Shown: positions 38,353 through 50,095, counted from the stretch's first letter. The stretch is DNA of 64,000 nt from Ascarosepion bandense (GCA_037127315.1 JBBBDQ010001689.1:406501-470500); one strand, 5' to 3'. Made by a program: numbers and translations. Notes: generated from the sequence alone by a model not told the origin.

Positions 38353-39907
38353 CACTCCTGATCAAAATTTTAAGACCACTTAAAAATCTTTAAAAGAAAT
38401 ATTTTTTTTACAGATAGATTTTAAACTCCTCCCACTTCAGGTTACCAATACTACAATCTAAAATGTTATGGAAACAAAAAGCTATATTCTAAACATTTTA
38501 TTTCGAAATGTACATTTTTATAAAATGAGGCGATTTACACATGATCAAAATTATAAGACCAGAGACAAAAATTCTACGAAATTGTACAAAAAGTGTATGA
38601 AAACATTCAACCACAAAATTTAATAATGAGTTCTACCTCCACTGCTTTTGATGACTTCAAAAATTCTGTCGGGTATGCTAGAAATAAGCATTTCCATTAA
38701 GGTGTGGGGGATGTTGCTCCAGCTTCTGAAGATGGCTTCACGAAGTTCATTTTTTGTTGAATATTGTTTGCCATTTCGATAAACATCTCTTGTCATCCAT
38801 CCTCAAACATTTTCAATTGGGTTCAAGTCTGGTGAGCATGCAGGATGTTCCAAGAGATGGGCCCCATTTTCTTGTAGAAAGGTCAAGGTCCGTCTTGCAG
38901 CGTGGATTGCAGCATTATTCTGTTGGAATAACCATCCATACACACACAAAAAGATGGCCCTCCATCATCAATGATGCTTTTTGTAGCATGCTAACATAAC
39001 CAGCCGTTGTTTGACAACCCTGTACCACCTGGAGCTCTATCGTCCCTCTGTAAGAAAAGGCACCCCATACCATTAGGGACCCTCCAACACTATGACATGT
39101 AGAGAAATTTTCAGGAGGCATGTTTTTGATATGCCAATATCGTTGGAAGCCATCAGGACCATCTAGATTGAATTTTTTCTCATCAGAAAATAGGACTTTC
39201 TTCCACTTCTCAACCTCCCATGTTTGGTATTCACAACCAAACTTTAAGCGGTCCACCTTGTGACGTGGAAGCAGCCGAGAAATTTGTTTACGCTTTTTAT
39301 TTACCATGCATTTTTGTCGTAAGTGTCATCTGATGGTTACGGGACTGCAATCAGCATCTGTGACTGCCTTAATTTAACTAGAAGAAAGTCCCCGTCTTTC
39401 ATAACAACCCGTCTCTTACTCAATGCAGGAGAAATTTTTTGGGGCTTACCAGAAGATTTTGCTTTTCCATAATTCTCACTGTTCTTTAGAAAGTTGAAAA
39501 TCACAGTTTTACTGCGATTTACCTTAGCTGCGATCACCCGCTGTGACAAACCTTGCTTATGAAATTCTAGAATTCGAGAACGCTCAACTTTGGTAAGTTT
39601 GCTTGCTTTAGGCATGGTAACAACTTTACACAGTGATTGCTAATCTCTAACTGAACTAAAATCTTTGGAATTACCATAAATCTAACAATTTATACCCCAT
39701 GTCTTATAATTTTGATCATGTGTAAATTGCTTCATTTTATAAAAATGTAAATTTCTAAATAAATTGTTTGGAATGTAGCTTTTTGTTTTCATAACCTTTT
39801 AGATTGTAGTATTGGTAACCTTAAGTGGTAGGAGTTTAAAATCTATCTGTAAAAAAAAATTCCTTTTTAAAGATTTTTCAGTGGTCTTAAATTTTTGATC
39901 AGGAGTG
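38353..39907 (-). mobile_element. Tc1-like transposon, 1555 bp, with about 210-bp TIRs and TA duplication
   Basis: The termini CACTCCTGATCAAAATTTTA and TAAATTTTTGATCAGGAGTG are inverted repeats. The complementarity extends about 210 bp on each side (38353-38562 with 39698-39907), with an inner repeat of the GATCAAAATTATAAGAC motif. TA flanks both ends (38351-38352 and 39908-39909). The interior holds a minus-strand transposase pseudogene. Long TIRs with repeated binding-site motifs are normal for parts of the Tc1 group. Confidence 0.95.
38600..39615 (-). pseudogene. Tc1-like transposase pseudogene (DD34E type)
   Basis: The N-terminal frame (39615-39337) has an HTH segment KLTKVERSRILEFHKQGLSQRVIAAKVNRSKTVI and then GKPQKISPALSKR. 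The middle frame (39307-38915) reads [34 protein letters not shown] (first catalytic Asp) and [23 protein letters not shown]. Past a frameshift come [28 protein letters not shown] and a C-terminus ending near 38620. The second catalytic position reads N (QQNNA) where the family has D (QQDNA), and the tryptophan after ENV is a stop. The transposase is dead, and the lost Asp alone would disable it. Confidence 0.93.
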
Positions 39908-39909
39908 TA

Positions 39910-40221
39910 TTAATATTGATGATGATGATGAGTGCAAAACAAACAAGAATTTTAAATGAGTGCCTATGTGTATATTTAGAGGGCGACGGATAAACTCACA
40001 ATTTATAATTTTAGTTTCGAATGCTTTTTGATTTTGTCGACTGTGCATTATAGTAGGGTCAGTTGGGTACCATCTGTGGGCAAAAAGGCACCATGACGCA
40101 ATTCACTGTGCCAGAAATTTAGAAACGATATGTAGTAATGCTTGGCATTCGCACCGGAAACTCTAGTACTAATATTTCAGAGTATTTGGGTGTTATTCTG
40201 ATGACAGTGCAGAAGATTCGT
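39910..40221 (+). pseudogene. Transposase N-terminal (HTH) fragment, left of LINE insertion
   Basis: The plus frame near 40139-40221 reads MLGIRTGNSSTNISEYLGVILMTVQKIRK, a helix-turn-helix of the kind at the start of Tc1/mariner-superfamily transposases. On the other side of the inserted LINE (40222 to about 40955) the sense resumes with a transposase catalytic segment. The two are therefore probably one element split by the LINE. Decayed; family not certain. Confidence 0.45.
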
Positions 40222-40955
40222 AAAGGTTTTTTTTATAATCGTGTTGCCCCAAGCAAGGCATTTTACTGTCACTGTTGTGCAGGGGGTTACGTAAGAGGAA
40301 TGTTATAAGAAGGAGTGAGAGGTTGCAGGGGATGTCAGGAAGAGAGTATGAGAAGGAAGAGGATACTGACGAGAGTGGGATGGACGGACAAAAAAGCATA
40401 AGAGAGAGAGAGAGAATGTAAGTTAGTGAGACAAGAAATGATTATAGACTTTACATATAAGCTCTTAGAGATTATAGCTGTTGGAAAAGCAAGTAAATGG
40501 AAAGGAATTCGACAGGCGGGAACGCGAGAAAAGAAGCTGGGGGAATAGAATTTGCGTTTACAATTTATTGGTTTCACAGTAAAAGGGTGGGACATAGTTG
40601 CTAATCATGTGGCTCGAGGAAATTCATATATAGGGGGTACCAGTGAGCTGTTCATCGGAGCAGAAGCTGTGAAACTATTTGTCGAAGAGACACAGAGAAG
40701 CCACACTGCGTCGGTGAGAAAGCGACTGTATCTGAGCTGCCAAGTCGGGATCGATCATATTACAGATTATCCGTTGGATTTGGTCGAGAACATCGAGGTG
40801 GATAGCAGTAGCATCCGATCAGATATGGTAGCAATATTCAATGCACGGGCGGATGGTAGATTTGTATCCCTGCAGGATAGTTTCGGACGGGAAAACATTC
40901 CTGGCCCTACACAGACAACCGATTTTCTTAGCAGCGGATTTAGCTATGGATTCTA
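40222..40955 (-). pseudogene. LINE C-terminus and 3' end inserted in a transposase remnant
   Basis: The minus strand has SIAKSAAKKIGCLCRARN, TIRPCIEYC, IHLDVLDQIQRIICNMIDPDLAAQIQSLSHRRSVASLCLFDK, FTVKPINCKRKFYSPSFFSR and a degraded LWNSLP region. There is a (CT)n stretch in the 3' UTR and the tail CTTGGGGCAACACGATTATA at 40258-40230. Several stops are present. Confidence 0.8.
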
Positions 40956-41085
40956 TATAGTTGAATATGTCTAATAGTGTTTGGGGTGATCACTAGTGAT
41001 GACGAAGGTATGCCTCCATTCATCTTCTGACTCAACATGTCAACCAACGTCAAGTGCCTTGATGAGATAGTGCTGCCCTATATAT
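40956..41085 (+). pseudogene. Transposase catalytic-region fragment, right of LINE insertion
   Basis: The plus strand reads LIVFGVITSDDEGMPPFIF, stop, LNMSTNVKCLDEIVLPYI. This resembles 'MVFGVVTSDGDVMPPFIFPHGLRLNTEAYIKCLEEVVLPWI', a transposase segment common in invertebrate genomes (Tc1/mariner superfamily). A (TA)n/(GATA)n tract cuts it off. Confidence 0.6.
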
Positions 41086-41108
41086 ATATATGTACGTATG
41101 TGTGTGTG

Positions 41109-41153
<45 letters not shown>

Positions 41154-41172
41154 GGATAGATAGATAGATTAA
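41082..41172. repeat. (TA)n, (TG)n and (GATA)n compound
   Basis: Short TA and TG runs lead into about fifteen GATA units with two GATG interruptions. Confidence 0.95.
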
Positions 41173-41389
41173 TTTCGACAGGGTGGGTATAGGAATCAAC
41201 ACAGCCTGGTGGTTATCAGTTTCATTTTGATGCAATTTTCTGTAATAGTATTAATACTCTTATCATAGGCAGTATATGTCGGGTACTTTGAGATTAAGTT
41301 AAACCCTATAATTAATATAATTAATTAATATAGTGGGATTAGAAAACATTCCTAACCTATTTTTGGTTTAGTACTTAGATGGTCAATGA

Positions 41390-41394
41390 CTGAC

Positions 41395-41425
<31 letters not shown>

Positions 41426-41447
41426 GTGTTAATCATCTATCTATCTA

Positions 41448-41494
<47 letters not shown>

Positions 41495-41520
41495 GCGTGT
41501 GTGTATGTGTGCGTGTGTGT
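41390..41520. repeat. (TA)n / (TATC)n / (TG)n compound
   Basis: TA runs at 41395-41421 and 41450-41488, TATC units at 41437-41452, then TG-rich DNA. Confidence 0.95.
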
Positions 41521-41524
41521 GTTA

Positions 41525-42797
41525 TTTTATGCCGAATATATTTTTTATTTTTTCTTTCGAATGTTGTTTGATTGTTAGATTTAGTATTCGAAAAAACGTC
41601 CTGGTTTAGCTTCTTTAACTTGACAAATTCTTTTACAAATTCTGACAGAGTATGAAACATTAAACCAATCCTATACGCACACAGGCACACGCTGACATGC
41701 ATACACGTTAACTTTAACGTCCTATGATGTAGCTGTAAGTACGTTGGAGTAATAATTTCGTATAGTAAAGATTTCACTGAGATGCAAAACTGATACCCAT
41801 ACTCTCTATATTGCTAAAGGAATATTAAATATTATTTCCCTCTAAATGTACCACCTTTCACACAATACTAACCTTAATATCAGGTATCAGACAGCCCTCT
41901 CCTGAAAATACTGGGAATTGAAAGAGAATGACCTAAATCCACAGAAAAGTGAAAGCTGATAGGCAAGACAAATATTCCTAATGGTTTAGGTGATAGATGT
42001 AATCTGTTTGACAGGAAAAAATAGAATTTTGAAATTTCAATATCAAAATGTGCTATTGAATAAACGTAAAGAAATCATTAGTATGTGTCGTCACCGGAAT
42101 AAATTTAAATTTCAATAATTATCTCCTTGTTCCATTTATTCACAAAAGAATTTGTCTTTTCAATAAACTAAATTTTAAAATTTGGTGAATCAGTAACCTT
42201 TTCTCTCTTACCTACCGCTAAAATCCTAATAGCCAAGACACTTGATTCCCACTACCAAAAGGGAATTTGCTACTACAATTCCCCTCGATTGACCGTATAA
42301 TAACCAAAATTTTTCACCCTTTTCTTTACTATTTTCTGCTTCCGACATAAAAATTTCTTTGATTATTAAACGAGGTTGACAATGTATGCATTGAACTGCA
42401 TTGAACTGACATGTTGAAATATCTATTCCTCCTAAATATGAATTTATATATATATATATATATAGGAAAGAATATTAATAAAAAGTTTTGAATTTAAAAA
42501 TGTACTTTTTTTGAACAGTATTTGTTTATTGTTAAAAATATAACAGTATTTGTTTATTTATAAAAATAAACAAATACTGTTCAAAAAAAGTACATTTTTA
42601 AATTCAAAACTTTTTATTAATATTCTTTCCTATACATATTAAGACAGTATACGTGGATGATCATCACTATATATATATATATATATGCATGTTTATATAT
42701 TATTATATTTATATATATGCATGTTTCATTTAAAAGCTCAGCTCATATCTTTGATTTTAATCAAACCTTCATAAAAGAGAGATTGCTGTCGAAATAG

Positions 42798-42847
<50 letters not shown>

Positions 42848-43440
42848 TGTCCAGTCCGTAAACGGTGAGGATAATCCAACAAGATTAACTTAATATAAAA
42901 TATTAAGTGTTATATCTATATGAAAATGTCTTTGTGAAATGTATATGTGTGAGTACACGAACCCCAGGACCCGTAACTAGATACGAAAAAGTGTAAGGCG
43001 GTAAATATATGTAGGCATAAACAAAGTCACATTTGTAAATATATGTGGGAATGTACACATATGTATGTATGGATATAAGTTAGTATAAATGGATGGGTTG
43101 GTTTTATAGGGTCACACAAAGACCAGTATCCAAAGAATTAGAAATTCCTTTACAGGTCAACCTCTTCACGACGGCCTGTGCAATCCCAGACAGATCTGAC
43201 GCCAATGCCTAAGTCCTGACATTCTTTTCCTCTTTATCTTTTCCTTCTTATTATTTTTATTGTTATTTTATCCTTCTATTTTTATCCTTCTCTTCAGTTA
43301 AAGAAAATGCTTATTCCGGCAAAATCTTCTGTACCAAATGTAAGGAATATTGTGTGGTCTGATGAAATGAGCTAATTAAGCTCATAGAAATTAATTATAA
43401 TTTATAACCAACTGAAATGACGTGTTGAGTTTTCCTTTAA
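41525..43440. other. Unassigned DNA with dispersed and inverted repeats
   Basis: 41632-41705 is the inverted partner of 38254-38325 (shared TCTGACAGAGTATGAAACAT and CACAGGCACACGCTGACATG). 42462-42633 is a palindrome (own entry). (TA)n runs occur at 42445-42463, 42668-42687 and 42798-42831. No gene. Confidence 0.5.
42462..42633. repeat. Perfect or near-perfect inverted repeat, about 70-bp arms
   Basis: The left arm 42462-42531 (AGGAAAGAATATTAATAAAA, AGTTTTGAATTTAAAAATG, TTTTTTTGAACAGTATTTG) is matched by the reverse complement at 42562-42633. The loop carries a further direct copy of AACAGTATTTGTTTATT. One side borders a (TA)n tract. Confidence 0.9.
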
Positions 43441-43444
43441 AAAT

Positions 43445-43447
43445 ATA

Positions 43448-43517
<70 letters not shown>
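43445..43517. repeat. (TA)n/(TG)n compound
   Basis: A TA run followed by about 23 TG units. Confidence 0.96.
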
Positions 43518-43519
<2 letters not shown>

Positions 43520-43659
43520 ATATATATTGATTGTTTAATTACTAAGTTTTTGGTCATAATAAAATTAGATCAGTACACATCTGTTTTAAAAATTGTTTAA
43601 TACAATTATATTGTAGAAGTTTTGAGTATTCTTAATTTGTAAACGAGTTATTACGCGAT

Positions 43660-44010
43660 CTAGGTTTCTACCTTGTGGTGTCTTCAGTCGATTTGCAACA
43701 ACTGATTTTACCGTTCAACTTTTTTTGTAAGAATGCTCACGTAACGGTGTTTTGTGAACGCTCTCGTAACGGGGAATTTTTGAACACGCAATTTTTAAAA
43801 TTATAACGTTTCCGTCCATGGTTGTATACTTTCTGTTCTTTCATTCAATAATTCGTTTTTTTTTTGGGGGGGGGAATAGCATCGCGAACAACGGTGGCAA
43901 AATATGTAGACTGTGCCAGGAAGAAAAGTTAGCGATTGATGTCAACCTTATAATTTTTACGTGAGCCAGGTTTCTACCATGTGGTGTCTTCAGGCAATTT
44001 GCAATAACGG
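43660..44010 (-). repeat. Two related hammerhead-like ends about 300 bp apart
   Basis: Minus strand: CTGAAGACACCACAAGGTAG then AAACCTAG (43691-43665), and CTGAAGACACCACATGGTAG then AAACCTGG (43995-43969). Each has CTGAAGA, a 3-bp ACC/GGT hairpin and GAAA, with a C-A mismatch next to the core. No stem III or stem I is visible. Flanking TTGCAA(C/T)AA is shared. Relics of a duplicated element end. Confidence 0.4.
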
Positions 44011-44230
44011 AATTTACATAGACGAAGAAGAATGAATAGCGAATCAAATGTACGACCTGATACCCTGGGGAAATGTATGAATCTTTTCTTTCCAAGCTGA
44101 CTTGGGTGGCAACCGGTTTAGGAAAAGTAAAACTCAGAATTCAAACTAACCTCTAGAGGGTTGGTCTCCGTCAGACTGTTGTGCTCAAAGTAATTCCTCT
44201 TCTCACCCGGCTGCTGTTCATTTTGTGCCC

Positions 44231-44262
44231 CTACGACTTTAATGTGTCACAATATATATGGA

Positions 44263-44302
<40 letters not shown>

Positions 44303-44395
44303 TGTGTGTATATATGTGTGTATGTTCTTATATAAAAATATATAAATTTCTAAATACGTTTCTACATGGAAAGCTTTCAATAAAAAAATATTGCA

Positions 44396-44452
<57 letters not shown>

Positions 44453-44727
44453 AAGAAAGTCACAGAACACGTAGATTTTAAACCCACTGTTCAAACATTT
44501 ACTTTTATAAAAAGAGTGCTCGATACAGAGTAGAGCTTTATATTGAAATAGTTGTTACAGTGGTTTATAAAAGCATAGTATCACTACACAAAAATTTTCA
44601 TGTTTCGGATTGGAACTGCTTGTCTTCGGGAGATTTGTATAACTAAAAATAACTGGTGGAAACGATTTATTTCTTGGAATGTGAGGTGTAGTTGGTTGTT
44701 GCATGTGATTGTAATTTAATATATGTC

Positions 44728-44774
<47 letters not shown>

Positions 44775-44859
44775 TATATAGTTAAATGTATATTTTAAAC
44801 TTCTCGATTAATAACCACCTAGCCACTTTATTTAAAAACTACAAAGAATACACACACAC

Positions 44860-44905
<46 letters not shown>
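44231..44905. repeat. Cluster of (TA)n tracts and a dispersed repeat (44500-44640)
   Basis: TA runs lie at 44266-44301, 44396-44449, 44731-44768 and 44862-44901. The stretch 44500-44640 is the inverted partner of 1510-1665 and ends near a decayed hammerhead-like motif on the minus strand (CCGAAGACAAG..CCGAAACATG). Confidence 0.7.
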
Positions 44906-44917
<12 letters not shown>

Positions 44918-46597
44918 GCATACGTTTCAGTATATGTATATATTTTAGAGATAGGTATTATTTTTCTTTCGCGTTTTCTCTGCCATTGAATTTATTCATC
45001 GTTAATAATTGATAAAATTATACCACCTTCTTTATTCCTCCAACTGTCGCTTGTGGTACGCGCTAATTACGAACCATTGAAATGTTGTACGCCTTCAGCT
45101 GTGCCAAGTAACACTCTTAATTACTAGAGTCGTTGAAGAAATCGGAGAATAACAAGGAGAAAATTGACTCCGGAAAAATTAAATCAGTACATTTTTTTTT
45201 TTTTTTACCTTTTTTCATCTTTGCCAAAATATATAGGAAATCTTAAATTATACCAAAATTGCAAAAAAAATGTTTGAGTGATAAAATACAGTTTTTTTGT
45301 ATTGGTCTAAAATAAGTTTGGGAAAAAGCAGACGATAACTAGAAAGTGCCAGAAAATTGTGAAAAATATATTTTGAGCATATGCTAAAAGCAGATCTAAG
45401 ATGAACGTAATTGGAGAAAAAGTCATCTGATTTTTTTTTTATCAAAAATTATGGTTGAACCTCTGTTGACTAAGCCAAAGTATTCTTTCACAAATGTAGA
45501 GAATATATTTGTCTCTCAAGAAAGAAAGATACGCCGATTTTGAATTTAATTCTGTTGTTCTTTCTTGAAAATTCAGACATAATATTTCTGATAATCTTTA
45601 ATTGTCCTACATTTAAAGATTTAAGCATTAAGTCTATAGTCAAGGTTTACACTTAGTGTAGCTGTTACGGCGTGGAAACCCTACGTTGTTATATGTCTTC
45701 TTCTCATGTTTTAAGTATCCTCACTCACAGGATCAGAAAGACGATCGATAGTAGATTTGTTACAAGAGTTATTTATTTGGACATCTCAAAGACTATTAGA
45801 ACTTTATAGCAATGGGTATTGCAACACAAAGTTTTCAGTTATGACATCTCTAGCATAGTCTACACAATCATCATCTCTTTTGTCTCAGGTAGGTCTACGT
45901 ACATTGTAGAGAATTACCAGTCTTTTGTTAACAACTCAGGTGTAATATCTTCAATTATATGTTTTTTCTTTTTTATAAAAGATCTACCAAAAAAGAATCG
46001 GGAATGACTGGGCCAGCACCTTTCATTACTTCAAAAAGGTATCTGGTATCATTTTATTATAACCATAAAGTCCCCGACATGCTTCTGCTTACAGTAGAAT
46101 GACAAAAAAAACGTTCAGTTAGAAATTTCCAGTAGGTTATCTGGATCGTTGTACCCCTGTTGTCAGTTCTCAAGTGTGAAAATACAAATATAAACTCGAT
46201 TCCTCTCAAAATTAAATGCAAACTTAAAATGAAACAGGGGAAGTGATTTAGCATTTAAAATGATCTACGGGAGCATTTGACATTTTAAAGGCAAAAAATA
46301 AATTTTATTAATAAAACCAGTAAAATAAATCGGAAATTTTATCTCGTACCAGATCGAACCAAAAATTTTATTTATTCTAGAGAGTCATGAGGTCAGTCAG
46401 CTCTAAAAGTTTTATCCGAATCAATTCTGCGGGTCTTGAGATATGTCAACCACAGACAAACTGACAGACAAATAAACAAACAGACAGACAGACGCGACCA
46501 AATACAATACCTCCGCATTAAGATGAAGGTAATAATAAATGAATTAATTAAAATGAACACATGACAAAAAAGCTTTGGCTTTTAAAATTATACGGAA
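44906..46597. other. Unassigned AT-rich DNA
   Basis: No gene, RNA or element recognised. The open frames of about 62-65 aa are not credible. 46440-46500 (CAGACAAACTGACAGACA) resembles low-complexity GACA-type sequence. Confidence 0.4.
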
Positions 46598-46895
46598 TAT
46601 TTTTTTTTAATCATCTCACCCCAAGCAAGGCATTCCACTGCCACTATTGCGCATGGGGCTACATAGGGGAAGGTAAAGAGAAGGAATGGTTAGACATAGG
46701 GAATGTCAGAAGGAAGGTGACAGATGAATGAGGATAGCGAGGATGAGGGTTGGGAAGAGTGCTTGATAGAATGGGAGCAGGTTAGTGTGTTAGGAGGTGT
46801 CTATTGACCTTACATTTTAACTCCTGGAGATTGTAGCCGTCGGGGAAGCAATCGTTTGGAAGAGAATTCCACAGTCGGGAAGTGCGAGGAAAACT
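46598..46895 (-). pseudogene. LINE 3' end, short copy
   Basis: Minus strand: the end of the C-terminus (RTSRLWNSLPNDCFPDGYNLQELKCKVNRHLLTH-like), a C/T-rich UTR with CTATGTAGCCCCATGCGCAA, and the tail CTTGGGGTGAGATGATTAAA at 46627-46608. It is the same subfamily as 9943-10375. Confidence 0.8.
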
Positions 46896-46984
46896 ATAAT
46901 ATAGCGTATTTCTAATTAAAGATAAATGAACATTTATTATTCAAGAAATACAATAGAAACAATTTTAGTGAAATGCGAGAAAGA

Positions 46985-47492
46985 AAAGTGCTTAGAAATA
47001 AGTTTGGTTGGTTTGTTTTTATGGCATATCAACCTCGGCGGGTCATTTATTGCTAACTATAATTTTATTTATTTATTGTTGGTAATACCTTTTTCTTTCA
47101 ACAATTTATTGTCGTTATTTGATATATAAGTTTTGTGTCTATTAATACTTTTTCTTTTCGAGTATCAAGATTCATTAAGATTTTTTTTTTTAAGGGTAGG
47201 GTTCCCAAGTCCTACCCTGTTATTTAACACATAACTGGAGATAAGGGACGGATTAATACCTTTCCCAAGGTTACCAGTGCTTAAGTGAATGAAATGTATT
47301 CAACTGGAATTCGAACTCGGCCCACCGATTTCTCTTTCCAAGCCGATATCCACTGCACCACAACGCACATCCGTCACTAAATGCTTACAGCACCTGGTAT
47401 TCCCAAGCGGTTACCCATTTAAGTACTGACCAGGCACAACTTCGGTGATCGAGCGAGAACCGGTGTATTCAACGTGATATGACCGTAAGCCT
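46985..47492 (-). mobile_element. Composite 5S rRNA + tRNA SINE (copy 2)
   Basis: On the minus strand, from 47492: GGCTTACGGTCATATCACGT, CGATCACCGAAGTTGTGCCT, GTCAGTACTTAAATGGGTAA, CGCTTGGGAATACCAGGTGC (5S module, to about 47382). Then come GTGCGTTGTGGTGCAGTGGA and B box GAGTTCGAATTCCAG, the shared body, and the distinct 3' part (AATCTTGATACTCG, AACAATAAAT, GACCCGCCGAGGTTGATATG, CCATAAAAACAAA). The module order is identical to copy 1. Here the 5S 3' end (ACCAGGTGCTGTAAGCAT) is better preserved. Confidence 0.86.
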
Positions 47493-47499
47493 AGCGACA

Positions 47500-48640
47500 G
47501 AGGAAAGAATAAATAAAAAGAGACACAAATAAAGTCTACAATAGGTGAAAAGCTACAAATAGAGAAATGGGCGAAACAAAATAGACGGAAAGTGAGAAAA
47601 ATGAAAAGGCAAAACGAGATGAAAAAAGAATGGGGGAATTACAGAATGCAATGGGAAAAGTCATAAAAGCAGGAAAAATAAAAAGAAAAAAAAAGAAAAC
47701 AAAAGAGATGGCCACAGTTGAAGAAATGAATAAAGCCAAAAGTACAGAAAGAGGAAATGATAAAAAAAAAAAACCACAACGGTAAAAAGAAACGAAACGA
47801 GAAAAGGCTTGAAAAATTCGATACGTGGAAAATAAGCAAAATCACCCAAGCTAGAAAAAAAGGAAAATAAAAAAAAAACACTTTTAAAAATGTGCTTTTT
47901 TTTTTTTTTTTTTTTTTTTTTAGCTGCTTTTCGTGATAATTTCGTTTCGGTGGTTTTGACTCTTCTTCCGATTTACATTTCATCGAAACTTTTTTCTCAC
48001 GCTTTTTGGGGTCGTTCTTCGTGCTGTGTTAACGAATGACACGACGACTGTTACCGTAATACGACACAAATCCCTATATTCTGTTAAAATTTTAATCTAT
48101 CTTTTCACTTTCTTTTATATTAACTTCGAAGTTTCCTAGTACAATAATAATAATTATTATTATATTTATTATTATTATTATTACTATTTCCTCCTTAAGG
48201 TAGGGTACTGTATTCGTTCTGTTTACCTTTCTGTATGTCCATGGACAAGATACCACAAGACCCGCTCGATGCATCCAGATGAAACAGTGACGATTGGCCT
48301 CATGACTTGCACAAAATGATTAGATTTTGGATTCGATTCGATTCGTTTCTGGGCTATTTTTCCAGCTTTATTAAAAAAAATTATTTTTAACCTTTCAAAT
48401 GCGAAATACTGAGTTACATCTTCTCTTTTATTTTAAGTATGCATTTAATTTTTAAATCGGTCGAGTTCATTTTTTGTATTTTCATTCTTGAGAGCAGCCA
48501 AGAACATTGCAGTTATACTTCATAATAATTTTTAATAATTTTCTTTTGCTAATCGCTGAGATGATGCCGTTATTGCATTGGCGGAGTTCTTCTGTCTTTG
48601 ACCAATCTTTCTAGTTGTTGTTGTCTCAGAGTCTACAGTA
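47500..48640. other. Low-complexity A/T-rich DNA with an (ATT)n tract
   Basis: Purine-rich on the plus strand (47500-47880), with a T run at 47899-47921 and ATT/ATA repeats at 48143-48185. Open frames (up to 114 aa, minus) are translations of T-rich DNA. Confidence 0.5.
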
Positions 48641-48992
48641 TACAAAGTGGTAAATTCAGTCCGAAATTTATTTAGTTATCACGATTAATGTATAGACTGA
48701 ACTATCATCGTAGATGTTCAAAATGTTTGCCGGGGTATTCAACACAAAATTGTAAGCTTGGTAACCAGAAAGAGATTGTTATGAGGAATTTAATTCTCAA
48801 CTCAGGTTAGTTTCAATTCCATGGATCAATATTGACCGGATTACGACGACGGTTTGGCAAATGAGTAAGAAGTATACTCTAGTAATCCATAATATTCAGA
48901 TCTGGGGATTTTGATGGAGGTACTGACAGGGATCAATTTGAACTGATGTATTTTCTTGAAGAATAAACGTGTAGCTTTTTACTGGGCACACT
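48640..48992 (-). pseudogene. Tc1/mariner-superfamily transposase C-terminal remnant
   Basis: The minus strand reads PPSKSPDLNIMDY, stop, then LLTHLPNRRRNPVNIDPWN, then FWLPSLQFCVEYPGKHFEHLR. The 'SPDLN.MDY' block carries the third catalytic acidic position of DDE/D transposases and is followed in the family by a short region ending 'GGHFEH'. Only the last third is present, and the upstream part is cut by the 3' end of the restriction-like-endonuclease LINE at about 48995. Confidence 0.5.
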
Positions 48993-48994
48993 CT

Positions 48995-50095
48995 ATTGTT
49001 ATTATCATTATTATTATGTCATTTTGTCGCACTACCAACCAAGTCTGCGAGAAGACCTAAGGCAGGTCGTGGTGTGTTGTTATGTTTCCATTTCATGTTT
49101 TTTCTATCTCCCCTATCATCCCTAGCGTTACATAGACAAAGTTCCTCCTTAGTGTGGGGGCTGTACTTAACAAGGCATTTGTTGTATATCTCTTAAGCTG
49201 GGGTTTCCAGGGATTCTTTTAATGTGTTGTTTCTTTCCATTTTTTATCATTCCAAGTGCACCTACCATCACTGGCACGATTCTTGTTTTCAATTTCCACA
49301 TTTTTTCTATTTCAATTTCCAGGTCTTTTTATTTTGACAATTTTTCGAATTCCTTGGTTGCTATGTTACAATCCACCGGACAAGCCATATCAATTAATAG
49401 GTAAGTTTTTTCATTCTGGTTTTTAACATTAATGTCCGGCCTATTTGCTTCAATTTTTATGTCTGTGTAGATGGTGTAATCCCGTAGAATGTTGACGTCT
49501 TCTGTTTCTGTAACCGGTGCTGGTTGATGTTCATATCAGTGTTTGTTTACATATTTTCCATAGTGTTTACACATTGTTCAATGTAAATATTGTACCACTC
49601 TATCGTGTCGATTTTTATATTCATTTGGGGCAAGTACAGAATATCTTTAGATTAGATGGTCTATTGCTTCTTGGTATTTATCACCGAACCTGCATTTTTG
49701 GATCCAGATTATTATGTATATTTGCCTGAAAGTTCCTAGTGGAAAGACTTTGGTCTTGCCCTGCAAGATTAAAGCCTTCAGTCCCAGACTAATACAGATG
49801 CACATAACTATCGATGAGTATTAATTTTATCAACATTGGATTTATTAGCACATTCTGAATATTGGCCATGCAGATTTTTGTCTTGCCAACGTTGTTTCAT
49901 CTGGTCAAGAGCTTTATCCTTGGTTTCCTTTTCCAATTTTTTTGCCGTAATAGCTGGTTCTTGACTTCCGTTTTGCTTTTCTACAGAATCTACTAAATGT
50001 AATTCTTGCCTTCTTTCATTATTGAATATTTTTTTCTTTCTGTTTTCATGTTGTCTGACTAATTGTATCATCCAGTCCTTTGTTGTTTCTATGTA

